From positions 1 through 37,233 of IMG/VR virus record IMGVR_UViG_3300025000_000253: a stretch of 37,233 bases of DNA. The stretch is one strand, 5' to 3'. Shown in pieces: positions 24,804 to 32,427 of this stretch. The DNA is from a virus. Under the pieces are notes generated by a model that did no database searches, was not told where the DNA came from, and worked only from the letters and a program-made list of their open reading frames with translations. Position numbers and translations under genes: made by a program. How positions within the stretch are numbered: the stretch's first letter is position 1; each line of letters begins with the position of its first letter.

Positions 24804-25094
24804 TCAGGCCTCGAAGTTTTCGATGAGAAGTTTTAAACGTTTGATGATCGCATCCGCGAACAGGTGCTGGATGGCATACGCCATCAAACCGACTACGAAG
24901 ATCAGTGCCCACACGCCATGAAAGAGCGCGGCAAGATGGCATATGGCTGCCATTCCCAGGGCGGTGGCCATGGCGATCAGCGAATACCATTGCTTGAGTC
25001 TTTTCAATGGGTCGTGGAATTTGATCAACTCCATGATTACTTCGATGATCAGTGCGATGCCGACGATGATCCAGATGAGAAGATTTTGGTTCAT
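24804..25094 (-). CDS. Putative holin
   Basis: 96 residues with three hydrophobic segments (about 5-22, 36-54 and 58-80) and charged ends. The ATG at 25094 follows AGGAGG with good spacing. It is the first gene of the late unit and lies directly before the spanins, so a holin is the best guess; the sequence itself is not a family I can name. A recognisable endolysin gene is missing beside it. Confidence 0.6.
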   Translation of the reverse strand: MNQNLLIWIIVGIALIIEVIMELIKFHDPLKRLKQWYSLIAMATALGMAAICHLAALFHGVWALIFVVGLMAYAIQHLFADAIIKRLKLLIENFEA

Positions 25095-25140
25095 AAGAAG
25101 CCTCCTGGACAAATGGTATTCCATTCCAAGGAGGACAAAT

Positions 25141-25170
25141 CAAAAGACCCCAGGTGGTTGGCCTGGGGTC
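25141..25170 (-). terminator. Rho-independent terminator between cargo and lysis genes
   Basis: GACCCCAGG (25146-25154) and CCTGGGGTC (25162-25170) form a perfect 9-bp stem with a seven-base loop. On the minus strand it is followed by TTTTGATTTG. It stops transcription coming from the 355-residue cargo gene, so the late lysis genes need a promoter in the 50 bases that follow or an antiterminator. Confidence 0.75.
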
Positions 25171-25283
25171 CGGAGCACAAGAAACGCATGGAGGAGATGC
25201 ATGAAACTATCTACATTGTATCCTGCTCATGGAAAGAAGCAAAGGGCTGGCGATCATTTGGAATCCAAAACATTTATAAACGC

Positions 25284-26351
25284 CTATTCAGCTGGCTCGT
25301 CTGGCGGCCTGACCTCCTTGAGGATCACTGACAATGTCTTTTTCCCTTTGGTTGTGATGGTAAAATCCCAATGCAACGGCTTCCCCTCATTGATTAGTTC
25401 ATACGCCTCCGAAGTAAGCCACTCTTTTGAAACTGTCAGATCGTCATTCCTGTATGGGGTTCCATCTTCAAGGAGTCCGGAGATAGATATCTTGCGCACC
25501 TCACCTTCCGGATAATAGATCACATCGGTCTTGAAATCACCTTTGATGTGAGTCGTAAACTCATCCTTCTCCTGGCGTGGTTTGCGCTTCCCGATCTCTA
25601 CCATATCCTCTTGTGTAAAGTCCCTATCGTTGATCTCGAGAGACTGCACGTTCGGCATTTTTTGTATCTCTCTGGCGGTCTTTGCCTCCGATTCAGCTTT
25701 TGCATCCACAATGGATTCCAGCACTCGTATTGCCCTACCCTGATTCTCCAGATAGGCTACCTGCCTCTCAAGTTCATACCGGCGGTCTACTTCCAGGGCT
25801 TTCAGCTCGAGTTCTTTCCTGGCAATTTCCGCATCCCTTTCCGCCTTGAGCTTCTGGGCTTCGAGATCAGCCTTGTGCCTTTCAGTCTTGGCTTGTTCAC
25901 GGACCATGTATGCCTTTCCGAAGGCCCATGCTAAAGCGGGAGGAATTGTTAAAGCGAGAATCTGTCCTATGCTCATTTCTTGCGACACCTCCACCGTATT
26001 CGCCAAAGTTTCAAAAAGCTCTGAAACCCATATCAGCACTTCGTAAATGTTGCTTCCCTTCTTAATGTAGACCTTCAGCTCGATCTTCCGCTTTTCATCC
26101 TCGGTGAGTTTTCTGCCGATGGCTTTCTTGATGATATCATAGATCTCTTCCTGTAATCCGGTGAAGATCCTCATCCATTGATAGGTGATGAATACCTCTT
26201 CTTCGGTGCTTGGAACCTTGAAAACCAGTGCTTTGACAAGAGACTCGTCTACTTGCACCCTTCCCTCGAGGGCCTTTCCGATGTCACGGAATAACAACTC
26301 GGTGTACTCATTCAGCTGCTGTTCCGTGGCGATGATGATCCTATCAGGCAT
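25284..26351 (-). CDS. Unrecognised membrane coiled-coil protein (cargo gene)
   Basis: 355 residues from ATG 26351, chosen for its AGGAAGGGG ribosome site. N-terminal part helical and acidic with FVITYQWMRIFTGLQEEIYD-type helices. One likely membrane segment lies near 142-166 (IGQILALTIPPALAWAFGKAYMV). A long charged coiled coil follows (about 168-235), then a soluble C-terminal domain with strands (DFKTDVIYYPEGEVRKISISG, then FTITTKGKKTLSVILKEV). I know no family for it. It stands between two terminator-like elements, apart from phage structural genes, and looks poorer in G+C than they are by eye. These are signs of a cargo (moron) gene, perhaps for immunity to other phages; that is inference only. 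Confidence 0.75.
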   Translation of the reverse strand: MPDRIIIATEQQLNEYTELLFRDIGKALEGRVQVDESLVKALVFKVPSTEEEVFITYQWMRIFTGLQEEIYDIIKKAIGRKLTEDEKRKIELKVYIKKGSNIYEVLIWVSELFETLANTVEVSQEMSIGQILALTIPPALAWAFGKAYMVREQAKTERHKADLEAQKLKAERDAEIARKELELKALEVDRRYELERQVAYLENQGRAIRVLESIVDAKAESEAKTAREIQKMPNVQSLEINDRDFTQEDMVEIGKRKPRQEKDEFTTHIKGDFKTDVIYYPEGEVRKISISGLLEDGTPYRNDDLTVSKEWLTSEAYELINEGKPLHWDFTITTKGKKTLSVILKEVRPPDEPAE

Positions 26352-26408
26352 ATCCCCTTCCTTTATTAGATGCAGATCACTGAAGCACAGCCATTGATTA
26401 GTAACCAC

Positions 26409-26540
26409 TTCATGCGAAATGGTTTTGTTTCTAAAGATTCCTTATTGCGGTAAAAACATAGAAGAAAAGCACAAATTATGTTGGGCATCCACTGATGCCG
26501 AAGAATCAGAATAAACCGTTGATAAACGTTTATAAACGGT
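26409..26540. promoter_or_regulatory. Gap between cargo genes with a near-perfect 26-bp palindrome
   Basis: The 132-base gap holds a palindrome at 26515-26540 (outer arms ACCGTT and AACGGT, core ATAAACGTTTAT) that has one mismatched pair in 26 bases. It begins one base after the stop of the secreted cargo gene. The core contains the TAAAC/GTTTA boxes seen in other gaps. It could end the repressor-cargo transcript, or be an operator for the 355-residue gene, whose start is about 165 bases downstream. The rest of the gap is A+T-rich with no gene. Confidence 0.5.
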
Positions 26541-27170
26541 CTAACGCCCCCAGGTGTACTTGCCTTCCGATCTCATGTAGTCGAAGGACACGCCTACATG
26601 AACACTGGAATTGATGCTGGAAAAGTCTTCGACCCAATCTGAGCTGTCCCCGGAGCCTGTCATCACAATGGCGTGTTGCGCAAAGCTGTATACCGATTCA
26701 GCTCCAACCGCCACCGACATCGTCCTTGTGATCGGAACCAATACGCCGATAGCTACCCCGAGACCCACATCGATGGAGATCAGGCTGAGGTACTCATTGG
26801 GAGCAAAGGCGTTCATCATCCACGCAGCTCCAACTCCTGCATATAAGGTAGTGTTGTCTATCCTTGTGAATCGGGCAAGTCCAACCAAGCAGCTAACACT
26901 AGTTGCATAATCCCATTCGTCCAATTCGCTGCCATTGAACTCCACCTTGATCGGGAATTGAAGGTCTCCCATCACAAAGGAACCCCATGGGTCCCAGTTT
27001 GAAGAGGCTACTCCATAAGACAGTCCGAGGGTTTGCATTTGTATGGGATAGCCATCGGAGTTTTGCGTGTATAGCTCCCATTGGGGAGCAAATATCGCAG
27101 ATCCTGAGTATGCGGCCAGACTTGTCACGGCAAAAGCAACAACCAAAGCAGTCACAACGATTCTCTTCAT
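26541..27170 (-). CDS. Secreted beta-barrel-like protein, probable lysogenic conversion gene
   Basis: 209 residues with a clear signal peptide (MKRIVVTALVVAFAVTSLAA; cleavage near 19-24). The mature part is rich in alternating hydrophobic strands and Gly/Ser/Tyr (ATSVSCLVGLARFTRID, TLYAGVGAAWMM, ISIDVGLGVAIGVLVPI, VHVGVSFDYM), as in small outer-membrane beta barrels. The end, GKYTWGR, is only loosely like a barrel end. It begins 34 bases after the repressor stop, on the same strand, with no terminator between, so it is likely made in the lysogen. Known prophage genes in this place change the host surface or block superinfection. The family is not recognised. Confidence 0.72.
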   Translation of the reverse strand: MKRIVVTALVVAFAVTSLAAYSGSAIFAPQWELYTQNSDGYPIQMQTLGLSYGVASSNWDPWGSFVMGDLQFPIKVEFNGSELDEWDYATSVSCLVGLARFTRIDNTTLYAGVGAAWMMNAFAPNEYLSLISIDVGLGVAIGVLVPITRTMSVAVGAESVYSFAQHAIVMTGSGDSSDWVEDFSSINSSVHVGVSFDYMRSEGKYTWGR

Positions 27171-27204
27171 GTGATACCTTCTTACCTATCTATATTCACC
27201 CATA

Positions 27205-27909
27205 TCAATACGGATGGTGATGCAACCAGCCCACAACCTTGCCCAGGACATCCACGCGATCGGCGGGTACGACCTTCGGGGCGTAGCGATCGTTCTCGCT
27301 CCGTATGGTGAGCTGCTTGTCGAACGGATTGTACTCCACCCTCTTGACGAATACCTCGCCGTCCACGGAGATCACATACAGCCCATCGCCCTCGACGATG
27401 TTCTTCACGAAGATCACGATGTCGGCATCGAAAAGTTGGATTCCGGTCATGCTGTCGCCACGCACCTCGGCGGCGAAGATCTTCTCCTTCGGATACATCC
27501 GGACAAACCGCTCAAGCACAGGCAGCCGTTCGTCGATGATATCGGTTGGCAAGAACGACTGTCCGTCCCCGGCAGAGAGCTTCTGCACCAGGATCGGCAC
27601 CGACAGCACGTCGTCGGCAATGTTCACCGCATATGCCTTTCCCCTTGGGGTCATGAACGTCGGCTTCGGGGTCGACACGATGTCAGTGTTCCCACTGCCG
27701 TTCAGATACATGTCGCCGTTTCCGGTTATTAACCAATGCAAATTGATACCAATCGAAGCAAGCTCATTTTTCAGTTCGTCGGGAACACTTCTCTTATTAA
27801 GTTCATAGTTTGCATAAGTTGTTTGAGGTAAACCGAATCTTGAACTGAATTTGGCTTGAGACTCTTTCATCAATTCTCTTATTAAACGAAGCCTGTCGTT
27901 AATAGTCAT
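27205..27909 (-). CDS. CI/LexA-like phage repressor (HTH + S24 peptidase)
   Basis: 234 residues. N-terminal HTH of the XRE type (RLRLIRELMKESQAKFSSRF, then LPQTTYANYELNKRSVP). A linker follows, then an S24/LexA-type self-cleaving domain: an Ala-Gly bond at about 113-114 (LSAGDGQSF), the nucleophile Ser in RGDSMTGI (about 153) and the Lys in GEVFVKRVEY (about 189). It should keep the lysogen silent and be cleaved after DNA damage, so the prophage is SOS-inducible; Mu's own repressor is not of this type. The start follows GAGGAG. It is divergent from the early operon and the palindromes between them are likely operators. Confidence 0.92.
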   Translation of the reverse strand: MTINDRLRLIRELMKESQAKFSSRFGLPQTTYANYELNKRSVPDELKNELASIGINLHWLITGNGDMYLNGSGNTDIVSTPKPTFMTPRGKAYAVNIADDVLSVPILVQKLSAGDGQSFLPTDIIDERLPVLERFVRMYPKEKIFAAEVRGDSMTGIQLFDADIVIFVKNIVEGDGLYVISVDGEVFVKRVEYNPFDKQLTIRSENDRYAPKVVPADRVDVLGKVVGWLHHHPY

Positions 27910-27923
27910 ATTCTCCTCATTTT

Positions 27924-27986
27924 TCAGTTGACATGTAAGCCAATACGAGTTAAACTCAAATTGTGGTCAAAAGATTGACCAACTGA
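27924..27986 (+). promoter_or_regulatory. Early promoter with repressor operators
   Basis: TTGACA at 27928-27933 and TAAACT at 27951-27956 are 17 bp apart, a near-consensus plus-strand promoter for the early genes. Dyads: GAGTT-A-AACTC at 27947-27957, over the -10 box; TGGTCAA-AAGA-TTGACCA at 27964-27981, just past the expected start; and an outer pair TCAGTTG (27924-27930) / CAACTGA (27980-27986). All are perfect and lie between the repressor and the first early gene, so they are likely repressor sites. A repressor promoter in the other direction is less clear. Confidence 0.7.
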
Positions 27987-28024
27987 ACTATACAACACGC
28001 TGGTAGGAGGCGCAAGAAGAAATC

Positions 28025-28795
28025 ATGGCTGTAAAGAAAAATGAGTTAGTTAGAAGCACTAAACCTTGGTCATATGAGGATGCAGTAAGAACTGGTCAAG
28101 AATTGGTAAAGCTGGACAACAAAATTACCTTGGACCTAGCGAGAGAGATTTATGCAGCTCACGAAGTCTTGTCAAATCCAGGAGCAAGAACTGATTTAAC
28201 CTCGGTGCAAGTTGCACCGAGGTGTAATGATTCCAAAAATCTTGCCGAATGGAAAGATCTAAGTCCATGGGAGAAGTATTGCTCTGATATTGGCATAAGT
28301 CGATGGACGGCAAATCGGTATCTTAAGCTCTACGTCCCCAAAGAAGACAAGCTCCTCACGCCTGAAGAATTCAAAGCCCGAAAGATTTTGGAGTTCGAGT
28401 CCTGGATAAAGAAGCTCGATCCGAAGTTCCCCGACTGGCGTCCGGAAGGGTGGCCCCCCGGTTGTGAACAGTATTACCAGGGCAAGCTCAGGGAAAAGTT
28501 CCTGCTCGACCTGTCCCGTCGAGAGAAGTTCGAACAGCTCGAACTCTTCAACGCCGCGTACATGAAGAACCTTGCCGACTCGATCGTCACTTACACCACA
28601 GAGGACGTGATCCGCTTTTCGGAGGTGTCCAAGAAGATAGAACCGATCGCCTATCCGGGCGTCCCTGTTCGGGACCAGGCGAAGGCATTCATGGTCGTGG
28701 AGAAGGTGTTGGAACGCTTTGCGGCAGCCGATCGGAAGTCGGTCGCCAGGGCGATCGCCGAGATGACGGCGCTGTATGCGCAGGAGGAGGACTGA
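28025..28795 (+). CDS. First early protein, unrecognised, with central HTH-like region
   Basis: 256 residues. The first gene of the early operon, after AGGAGG (about 14 bases, long spacing). The segment WEKYCSDIGISRWTANRYLKLY (about 83-104) looks like a helix-turn-helix of the kind found in phage ParB/DUF3102-like early proteins. N- and C-terminal parts are helical and charged. Bases 28199-28223, within codons for DLTSVQVAPRC, form a perfect 25-bp palindrome. Likely a DNA-binding protein of early control or replication; no firm family. Confidence 0.75.
   Translation: MAVKKNELVRSTKPWSYEDAVRTGQELVKLDNKITLDLAREIYAAHEVLSNPGARTDLTSVQVAPRCNDSKNLAEWKDLSPWEKYCSDIGISRWTANRYLKLYVPKEDKLLTPEEFKARKILEFESWIKKLDPKFPDWRPEGWPPGCEQYYQGKLREKFLLDLSRREKFEQLELFNAAYMKNLADSIVTYTTEDVIRFSEVSKKIEPIAYPGVPVRDQAKAFMVVEKVLERFAAADRKSVARAIAEMTALYAQEED
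28199..28223. repeat. Perfect 25-bp palindrome inside an early gene
   Basis: Arms ACCTCGGTGCAA and TTGCACCGAGGT around a single central G at 28211. As RNA it would be a 10-11-pair hairpin in the early mRNA; as DNA it is a strong dimer-binding site. It lies in the reading frame and adds nothing obvious to the protein. Confidence 0.6.
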
Positions 28796-28796
28796 T

Positions 28797-29045
28797 ATGA
28801 AAAAGGCGATGACAGTGCAAGAAGCATTCAATGTTGTCTGTGATGGTTCGTATCTCGGTTTGACGCGGTACGAGAGAATAGTCCAGGATGCTGAATTCTA
28901 TAGACGTTCAGCGGTAGCCGTAGAGGTAATTGCCCTGAGGATATATCTGGAGATGAGAAAGGCTGGCAGCAAGAGTTGCTACCGTCCTACCCGTCAGGCT
29001 ATTCGTAGTATCTACCTGCAATATAAGAAAGCTCGGAAGCATTGA
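28797..29045 (+). CDS. Small early protein, unrecognised
   Basis: 82 residues from ATG 28797, one base after the previous stop, with GGAGGA upstream. Helical and basic toward its C-terminus (YRPTRQAIRSIYLQYKKARK). Contains TRYERIVQDAEFYRRSAVAVEVIALRIYLEM as a long helix pair. No family known. Its last 47 bases overlap the 3' end of the opposite-strand gene. Confidence 0.7.
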   Translation: MKKAMTVQEAFNVVCDGSYLGLTRYERIVQDAEFYRRSAVAVEVIALRIYLEMRKAGSKSCYRPTRQAIRSIYLQYKKARKH

Positions 29046-29451
29046 GGTAATCATGACTATACAGTGCCGCAATGCAAATAGCCGTCGCTTCGACACGCGT
29101 AAGCTTCGGATGAAGGCTCTCGATTGTCAGATTGTGAAATCTACGACCAACGGCCCTTCTGGCGTCTCTGATCCGATACCAGAGCGCCTGCTGGATATCG
29201 ATTGGAGCATCAATCACCAGTCCATAGGCCTTGCCTTCAGGGAAAGCAAAGATTGCCCTGGCGATGATCGAGTCGACGCTACTACGCTCTCTGTCGATGA
29301 TGACCTGAACCGCATAAGGATGTTTTTCAGCCTCCCGGCTTGCTTCCTCGATCGCGGAAGGTGGTCTTTGAGCCAGAGGACATCTCTCAATGGATGGGAA
29401 CATCTTTTCGATCAACCCATCAAAAATCTTCAAGATATCAATGCTACTCAT
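28999..29451 (-). CDS. Opposite-strand gene in the early operon, unrecognised
   Basis: 150 residues from ATG 29451. The protein reads well: SIDILKIFDGLIEKMF, YAVQVIIDRERSSVDSIIA, AIFAFPEGKAYGLVIDAPID, RIRDARRAVGRRFHNLTI, and a helical end. Its codons favour ATC, GTC and GAG as in the sure genes. The overlapping plus-strand frame at 29053-29514, though neatly placed, gives a poor Ser/Arg/Cys-rich product. No strong ribosome site is seen before the ATG. If real it runs against the early operon and would make antisense RNA to it. Function unknown. Confidence 0.58.
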   Translation of the reverse strand: MSSIDILKIFDGLIEKMFPSIERCPLAQRPPSAIEEASREAEKHPYAVQVIIDRERSSVDSIIARAIFAFPEGKAYGLVIDAPIDIQQALWYRIRDARRAVGRRFHNLTIESLHPKLTRVEATAICIAALYSHDYLNASELSYIAGRYYE

Positions 29452-29510
29452 AGCAGAAAGCTTACACCAGAAAGCCTCTGCACGCAACGAGAAGCAACGG
29501 AGGTACACAG

Positions 29511-29762
29511 ATGAAAAAGCGATGCACATGTCCCTTGGTGGAGAAGTTGGACACCCATGAGCTGTTCTACATCGAGTGTTCGGAACACAAGTCTGATGTG
29601 ATCCTGGCAGTTCTGCGTGAACATCTGCTCGAGAAAAACATGACAGCCATCGACCGGGTCACCGAGATCGCTGTCGACGACCTGCCTTGCATGACGGCTT
29701 ACATAATCCAAGGCACGGTAGAGGAATTCGCCGTCGACGACCAGCCCGGAATCAAGGAGTAA
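29511..29762 (+). CDS. Small acidic early protein, unrecognised
   Basis: 83 residues after GGAGG. Begins MKKRCTCPLVEKLDTHELFYIECSEHKSD; the spaced CxC, C and H residues could bind a metal, but the pattern is not a standard zinc finger. The rest is acidic with two helices and strands. It follows the opposite-strand gene, so early transcripts must pass through that region to reach it. No family recognised. Confidence 0.65.
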   Translation: MKKRCTCPLVEKLDTHELFYIECSEHKSDVILAVLREHLLEKNMTAIDRVTEIAVDDLPCMTAYIIQGTVEEFAVDDQPGIKE

Positions 29763-29769
29763 CCAATCT

Positions 29770-30039
29770 ATGAGTAAGAAGAAATCTCATATCCATACTT
29801 ATGCGATGTTGTTACTCGGAGACCTTAGGCTCAGTCAAACTAGATTGGCGGAACTATGCAGTTGTGATGTCTCCATGATTAACCGCATTTTGTTGGGCAC
29901 AAAGACCAGTCTGGCTATCGAGGCAAAGATCGCTACGACGCTCGGGTTCAAATCCTGGAAGGAACTTGAGAGAGCTGCCGAATATTTCCAAGAGATGTTT
30001 ATTTCGATGCATTCATCTAGGAAAAGGGAGGGGGCATGA
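29770..30039 (+). CDS. Small HTH regulator (Ner-like position)
   Basis: 89 residues. The helix-turn-helix QTRLAELCSCDVSMINRILLGTKTSLAIEAKIATTLGF (given in two parts: QTRLAELCSCDVSMINRIL and GTKTSLAIEAKI) is of the XRE/Cro kind. In Mu-like phages a small early regulator (Ner) lies just before the transposase and dampens early transcription; the place fits. AGGAG lies ten bases upstream. Confidence 0.75.
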   Translation: MSKKKSHIHTYAMLLLGDLRLSQTRLAELCSCDVSMINRILLGTKTSLAIEAKIATTLGFKSWKELERAAEYFQEMFISMHSSRKREGA

Positions 30040-30326
30040 GAGTAGTAGGAGCAACAAGGGACATGTGGCTCGAACCGAGAGCCATGGAGGCGAGGCCGGC
30101 ATACATCGACCTGCGCAAGCAGAAGATGACGGAAGGATGCAGGAAACTGCTCAATCGGATCCCGTTCTACCCCGATGAGGTTTCGGCACTGCAGCTGATC
30201 GATATCACAGGACTGTCCTCGGACCGCATCGAGTCCTATCTGAAGAACTTGGGCACCAGGGGCCTGGTCTGCGAGGACCAGAGGAGATACTGCCGGTTGA
30301 GGGAGGATTTGAGCAATGTGGACTGA
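30036..30326 (+). CDS. Small winged-helix protein before the transposase
   Basis: 96 residues. The ATG overlaps the preceding stop (ATGA) with GGGAGG upstream. Middle and end fit a winged helix: LIDITGLSSDRIESYLKNLG, then RGLVCEDQRRYCRLREDL as the wing. Overlaps the transposase start by 11 bases, so the two are translationally coupled. Likely a DNA-binding helper or regulator of transposition. Confidence 0.7.
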   Translation: MRVVGATRDMWLEPRAMEARPAYIDLRKQKMTEGCRKLLNRIPFYPDEVSALQLIDITGLSSDRIESYLKNLGTRGLVCEDQRRYCRLREDLSNVD

Positions 30327-32427
30327 TGTGAAAACCATTGTCGGAGCCACAGGCCTTTCCTCCAGGGCGGTTCAGATCCGCGTGAAGAAGGAATGCCAGT
30401 GGCGTATGAAGAACGGCAAGCAGATGGAGATATATGTCCCGTCTTTGCCGAAGGAATGGCAGGAGAAGGTGCTCTCTCCCGGAGCGCTCCTTCCTGCCGA
30501 TCGGCGGCTTCCCGAGGTCATATCGAGGGACGCTGCATTGGTTCGGAAGGTCGCCCCATCCGTGTTGGGGAAGAAGGCCACCGAGGCGCAGAAGAGGCGG
30601 AGCGAGATGCTAAGGCAACTCAAGAACCGTCCGGCCGGTACCAAGAAGAGCGAATGGATCCGCAGTGTATCTACGCTTTATGGAGTATCGGAGAGCACGT
30701 TGTACCGGCTTTCTGGTGCGGACCAGAAGTTCGGCGATATCGGCAAGGTCCGCGAGGTCGGCAAGTCGACCGCGTTCGATCCCGAGGCAATCGAGTATAT
30801 CCAGGGATTTTGGCTTCAGGCGATCCGGGAATCCGGGGAGTGCAGCAAGACAACCGCATGGAAGCAGCTGCAGGTGATGGCGAAGCGCAAGGGCTGGAAC
30901 ATCGGTTCCCGATCGAGCGCTTTCAACCTCCTGGGTGAAGTGGATCCCTTGATGGTCGCCTTCGCCCGTGGTGGGAATCGGGCATTGGACAACTACTTCT
31001 ATATCACCCGCGATTGCGATGCGCTCCAGCCCATGCAGATTGTCATCGGCGACCAGCATATTTTCGACTGGTGGGTGGCCGACTACAACCAGGGCATCAT
31101 CTCCCGTCCGGAGTGTTACCTCTGGCTCGACATGTGCACGAAGCTGGTCTATGGGATCGCCTTCGATCGCAAGTATTCGTCCGATACGGTCAAGGAATCC
31201 TTGCGTCTCGGATTGTACCGGTTCGGGGCATTCGATTGCACCTACAACGACAACGGATCGTCGGAATGTAGCCGGGCGATAAACAGCATTGTCGACGACC
31301 TGATACAGCTGCAGATGGACGCCCGTGACGTCTCCGATTTGTACAAGACACCCGAAGGCATCTACGTGGTCGTCAATGAGGAGGGAGAAGTCCTGGATAG
31401 CGCAAGGAGTCCGGAGGAATGGCGCCGAAAGCACCGAAGGATATTCGCCAATGTGAAGAACGCGAAGGCCAAGGACATCGAGCGCTTCTTCAGGACTTTG
31501 GAAGGCCGACTCTCCGCAAGGTTGCTTCCTGGCCGGGTTGCGACCCCTGGAGCCGTTGCAGCTGTCGATGAGGTTGAGCGCAAGCGACTGGAGGGCCAGA
31601 AGGCCCGTGGTGAGCTTCTGACGATCGAGCAGTTCATGTTGGTCGTCCTGGAAGAGTTGGATGCGTATGAGCAAGAATTCCATTCGACGTTGCAGATGAC
31701 ACCACGCGAGAAGATCCTGCAGAAGGTCGCCTCCGGATGGAAGCCGAAATACTACGAGCATGAGGTTGTGGATCTGGTGCTCTTCGACCGGGTCAAGCGC
31801 AAAGTCGAACGTGGTCGGGTCCTGATCGACAACACCTGGTTCATTGGAGAGGAATTGGCTTCCAGATCGGGACGGCTCTCCGATGCAGGACTATGGAAGC
31901 ATGACGGCTCGACCGTTGAAGTGAGGTACAACAGGCATGATTTGAGCCACGCCTACGCGATTGTTGATGGTGCCATCAAGCCACTGAAGGCGGTGACCTC
32001 GGTCACGATGCTGGATGATGAGGCGATGACCGAGGCGATCAGCGCGAAGAGACGCCAGATGGCGGCTGTAAGGGAAGCCTTCGGTCGTCTCACTGCTCCG
32101 ATCGAAGGCCTGACCATGAAGTCGGATATCGCCCCGAAGGTACGTGCGGCACAGAAGGCACAGAAGGCCTTGCCGGAAACCACGGACATCAATCTGCCGG
32201 AAGAGGTCGCAAGGCGGGTCGAGAGCGCGACAACAAGGAATATATTGCCATTCCATACATCGGACCACGACCGGTACCGGTGGTGCCAGGACATGATAAT
32301 CGCCGGAAGGATAGACGACCTTTCGGCAAGCGACAGGACTTTCATCCGACGCTACGAGGCATCGGACGATTACAAGGCTGCCGAGAACTATTGGGAGAAC
32401 TATAGGAAATTAGGAGGAAACGCATGA
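30316..32427 (+). CDS. A: Mu-type DDE transposase (MuA-like)
   Basis: 703 residues; MuA is 663. The N-terminal winged-helix domain (about 1-55, TDVKTIVGATGLSSRAVQIR) is the enhancer-binding type. End-binding HTH domains follow (about 110-210, WIRSVSTLYGVSESTLYRL). The catalytic domain has D246 in QIVIGDQHIFDWW, D312 in CTYNDNGSSE and E389 in AKAKDIERFFRTLEG, the DDE triad in MuA-like context. A basic beta-barrel and C-terminal region (about 480-700) would contact the ATPase. It cuts and joins phage ends for integration and replication. Coupled to the ATPase by a four-base overlap. Confidence 0.95.
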   Translation: MWTDVKTIVGATGLSSRAVQIRVKKECQWRMKNGKQMEIYVPSLPKEWQEKVLSPGALLPADRRLPEVISRDAALVRKVAPSVLGKKATEAQKRRSEMLRQLKNRPAGTKKSEWIRSVSTLYGVSESTLYRLSGADQKFGDIGKVREVGKSTAFDPEAIEYIQGFWLQAIRESGECSKTTAWKQLQVMAKRKGWNIGSRSSAFNLLGEVDPLMVAFARGGNRALDNYFYITRDCDALQPMQIVIGDQHIFDWWVADYNQGIISRPECYLWLDMCTKLVYGIAFDRKYSSDTVKESLRLGLYRFGAFDCTYNDNGSSECSRAINSIVDDLIQLQMDARDVSDLYKTPEGIYVVVNEEGEVLDSARSPEEWRRKHRRIFANVKNAKAKDIERFFRTLEGRLSARLLPGRVATPGAVAAVDEVERKRLEGQKARGELLTIEQFMLVVLEELDAYEQEFHSTLQMTPREKILQKVASGWKPKYYEHEVVDLVLFDRVKRKVERGRVLIDNTWFIGEELASRSGRLSDAGLWKHDGSTVEVRYNRHDLSHAYAIVDGAIKPLKAVTSVTMLDDEAMTEAISAKRRQMAAVREAFGRLTAPIEGLTMKSDIAPKVRAAQKAQKALPETTDINLPEEVARRVESATTRNILPFHTSDHDRYRWCQDMIIAGRIDDLSASDRTFIRRYEASDDYKAAENYWENYRKLGGNA

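Noticed and set aside
29053-29514. 153-codon plus-strand frame with GAGGT before its ATG and an ATGA overlap to the next gene
   Set aside because: Neat position but a poor protein composition; the opposite strand gives a far better protein. Kept in doubt and reported as a finding.
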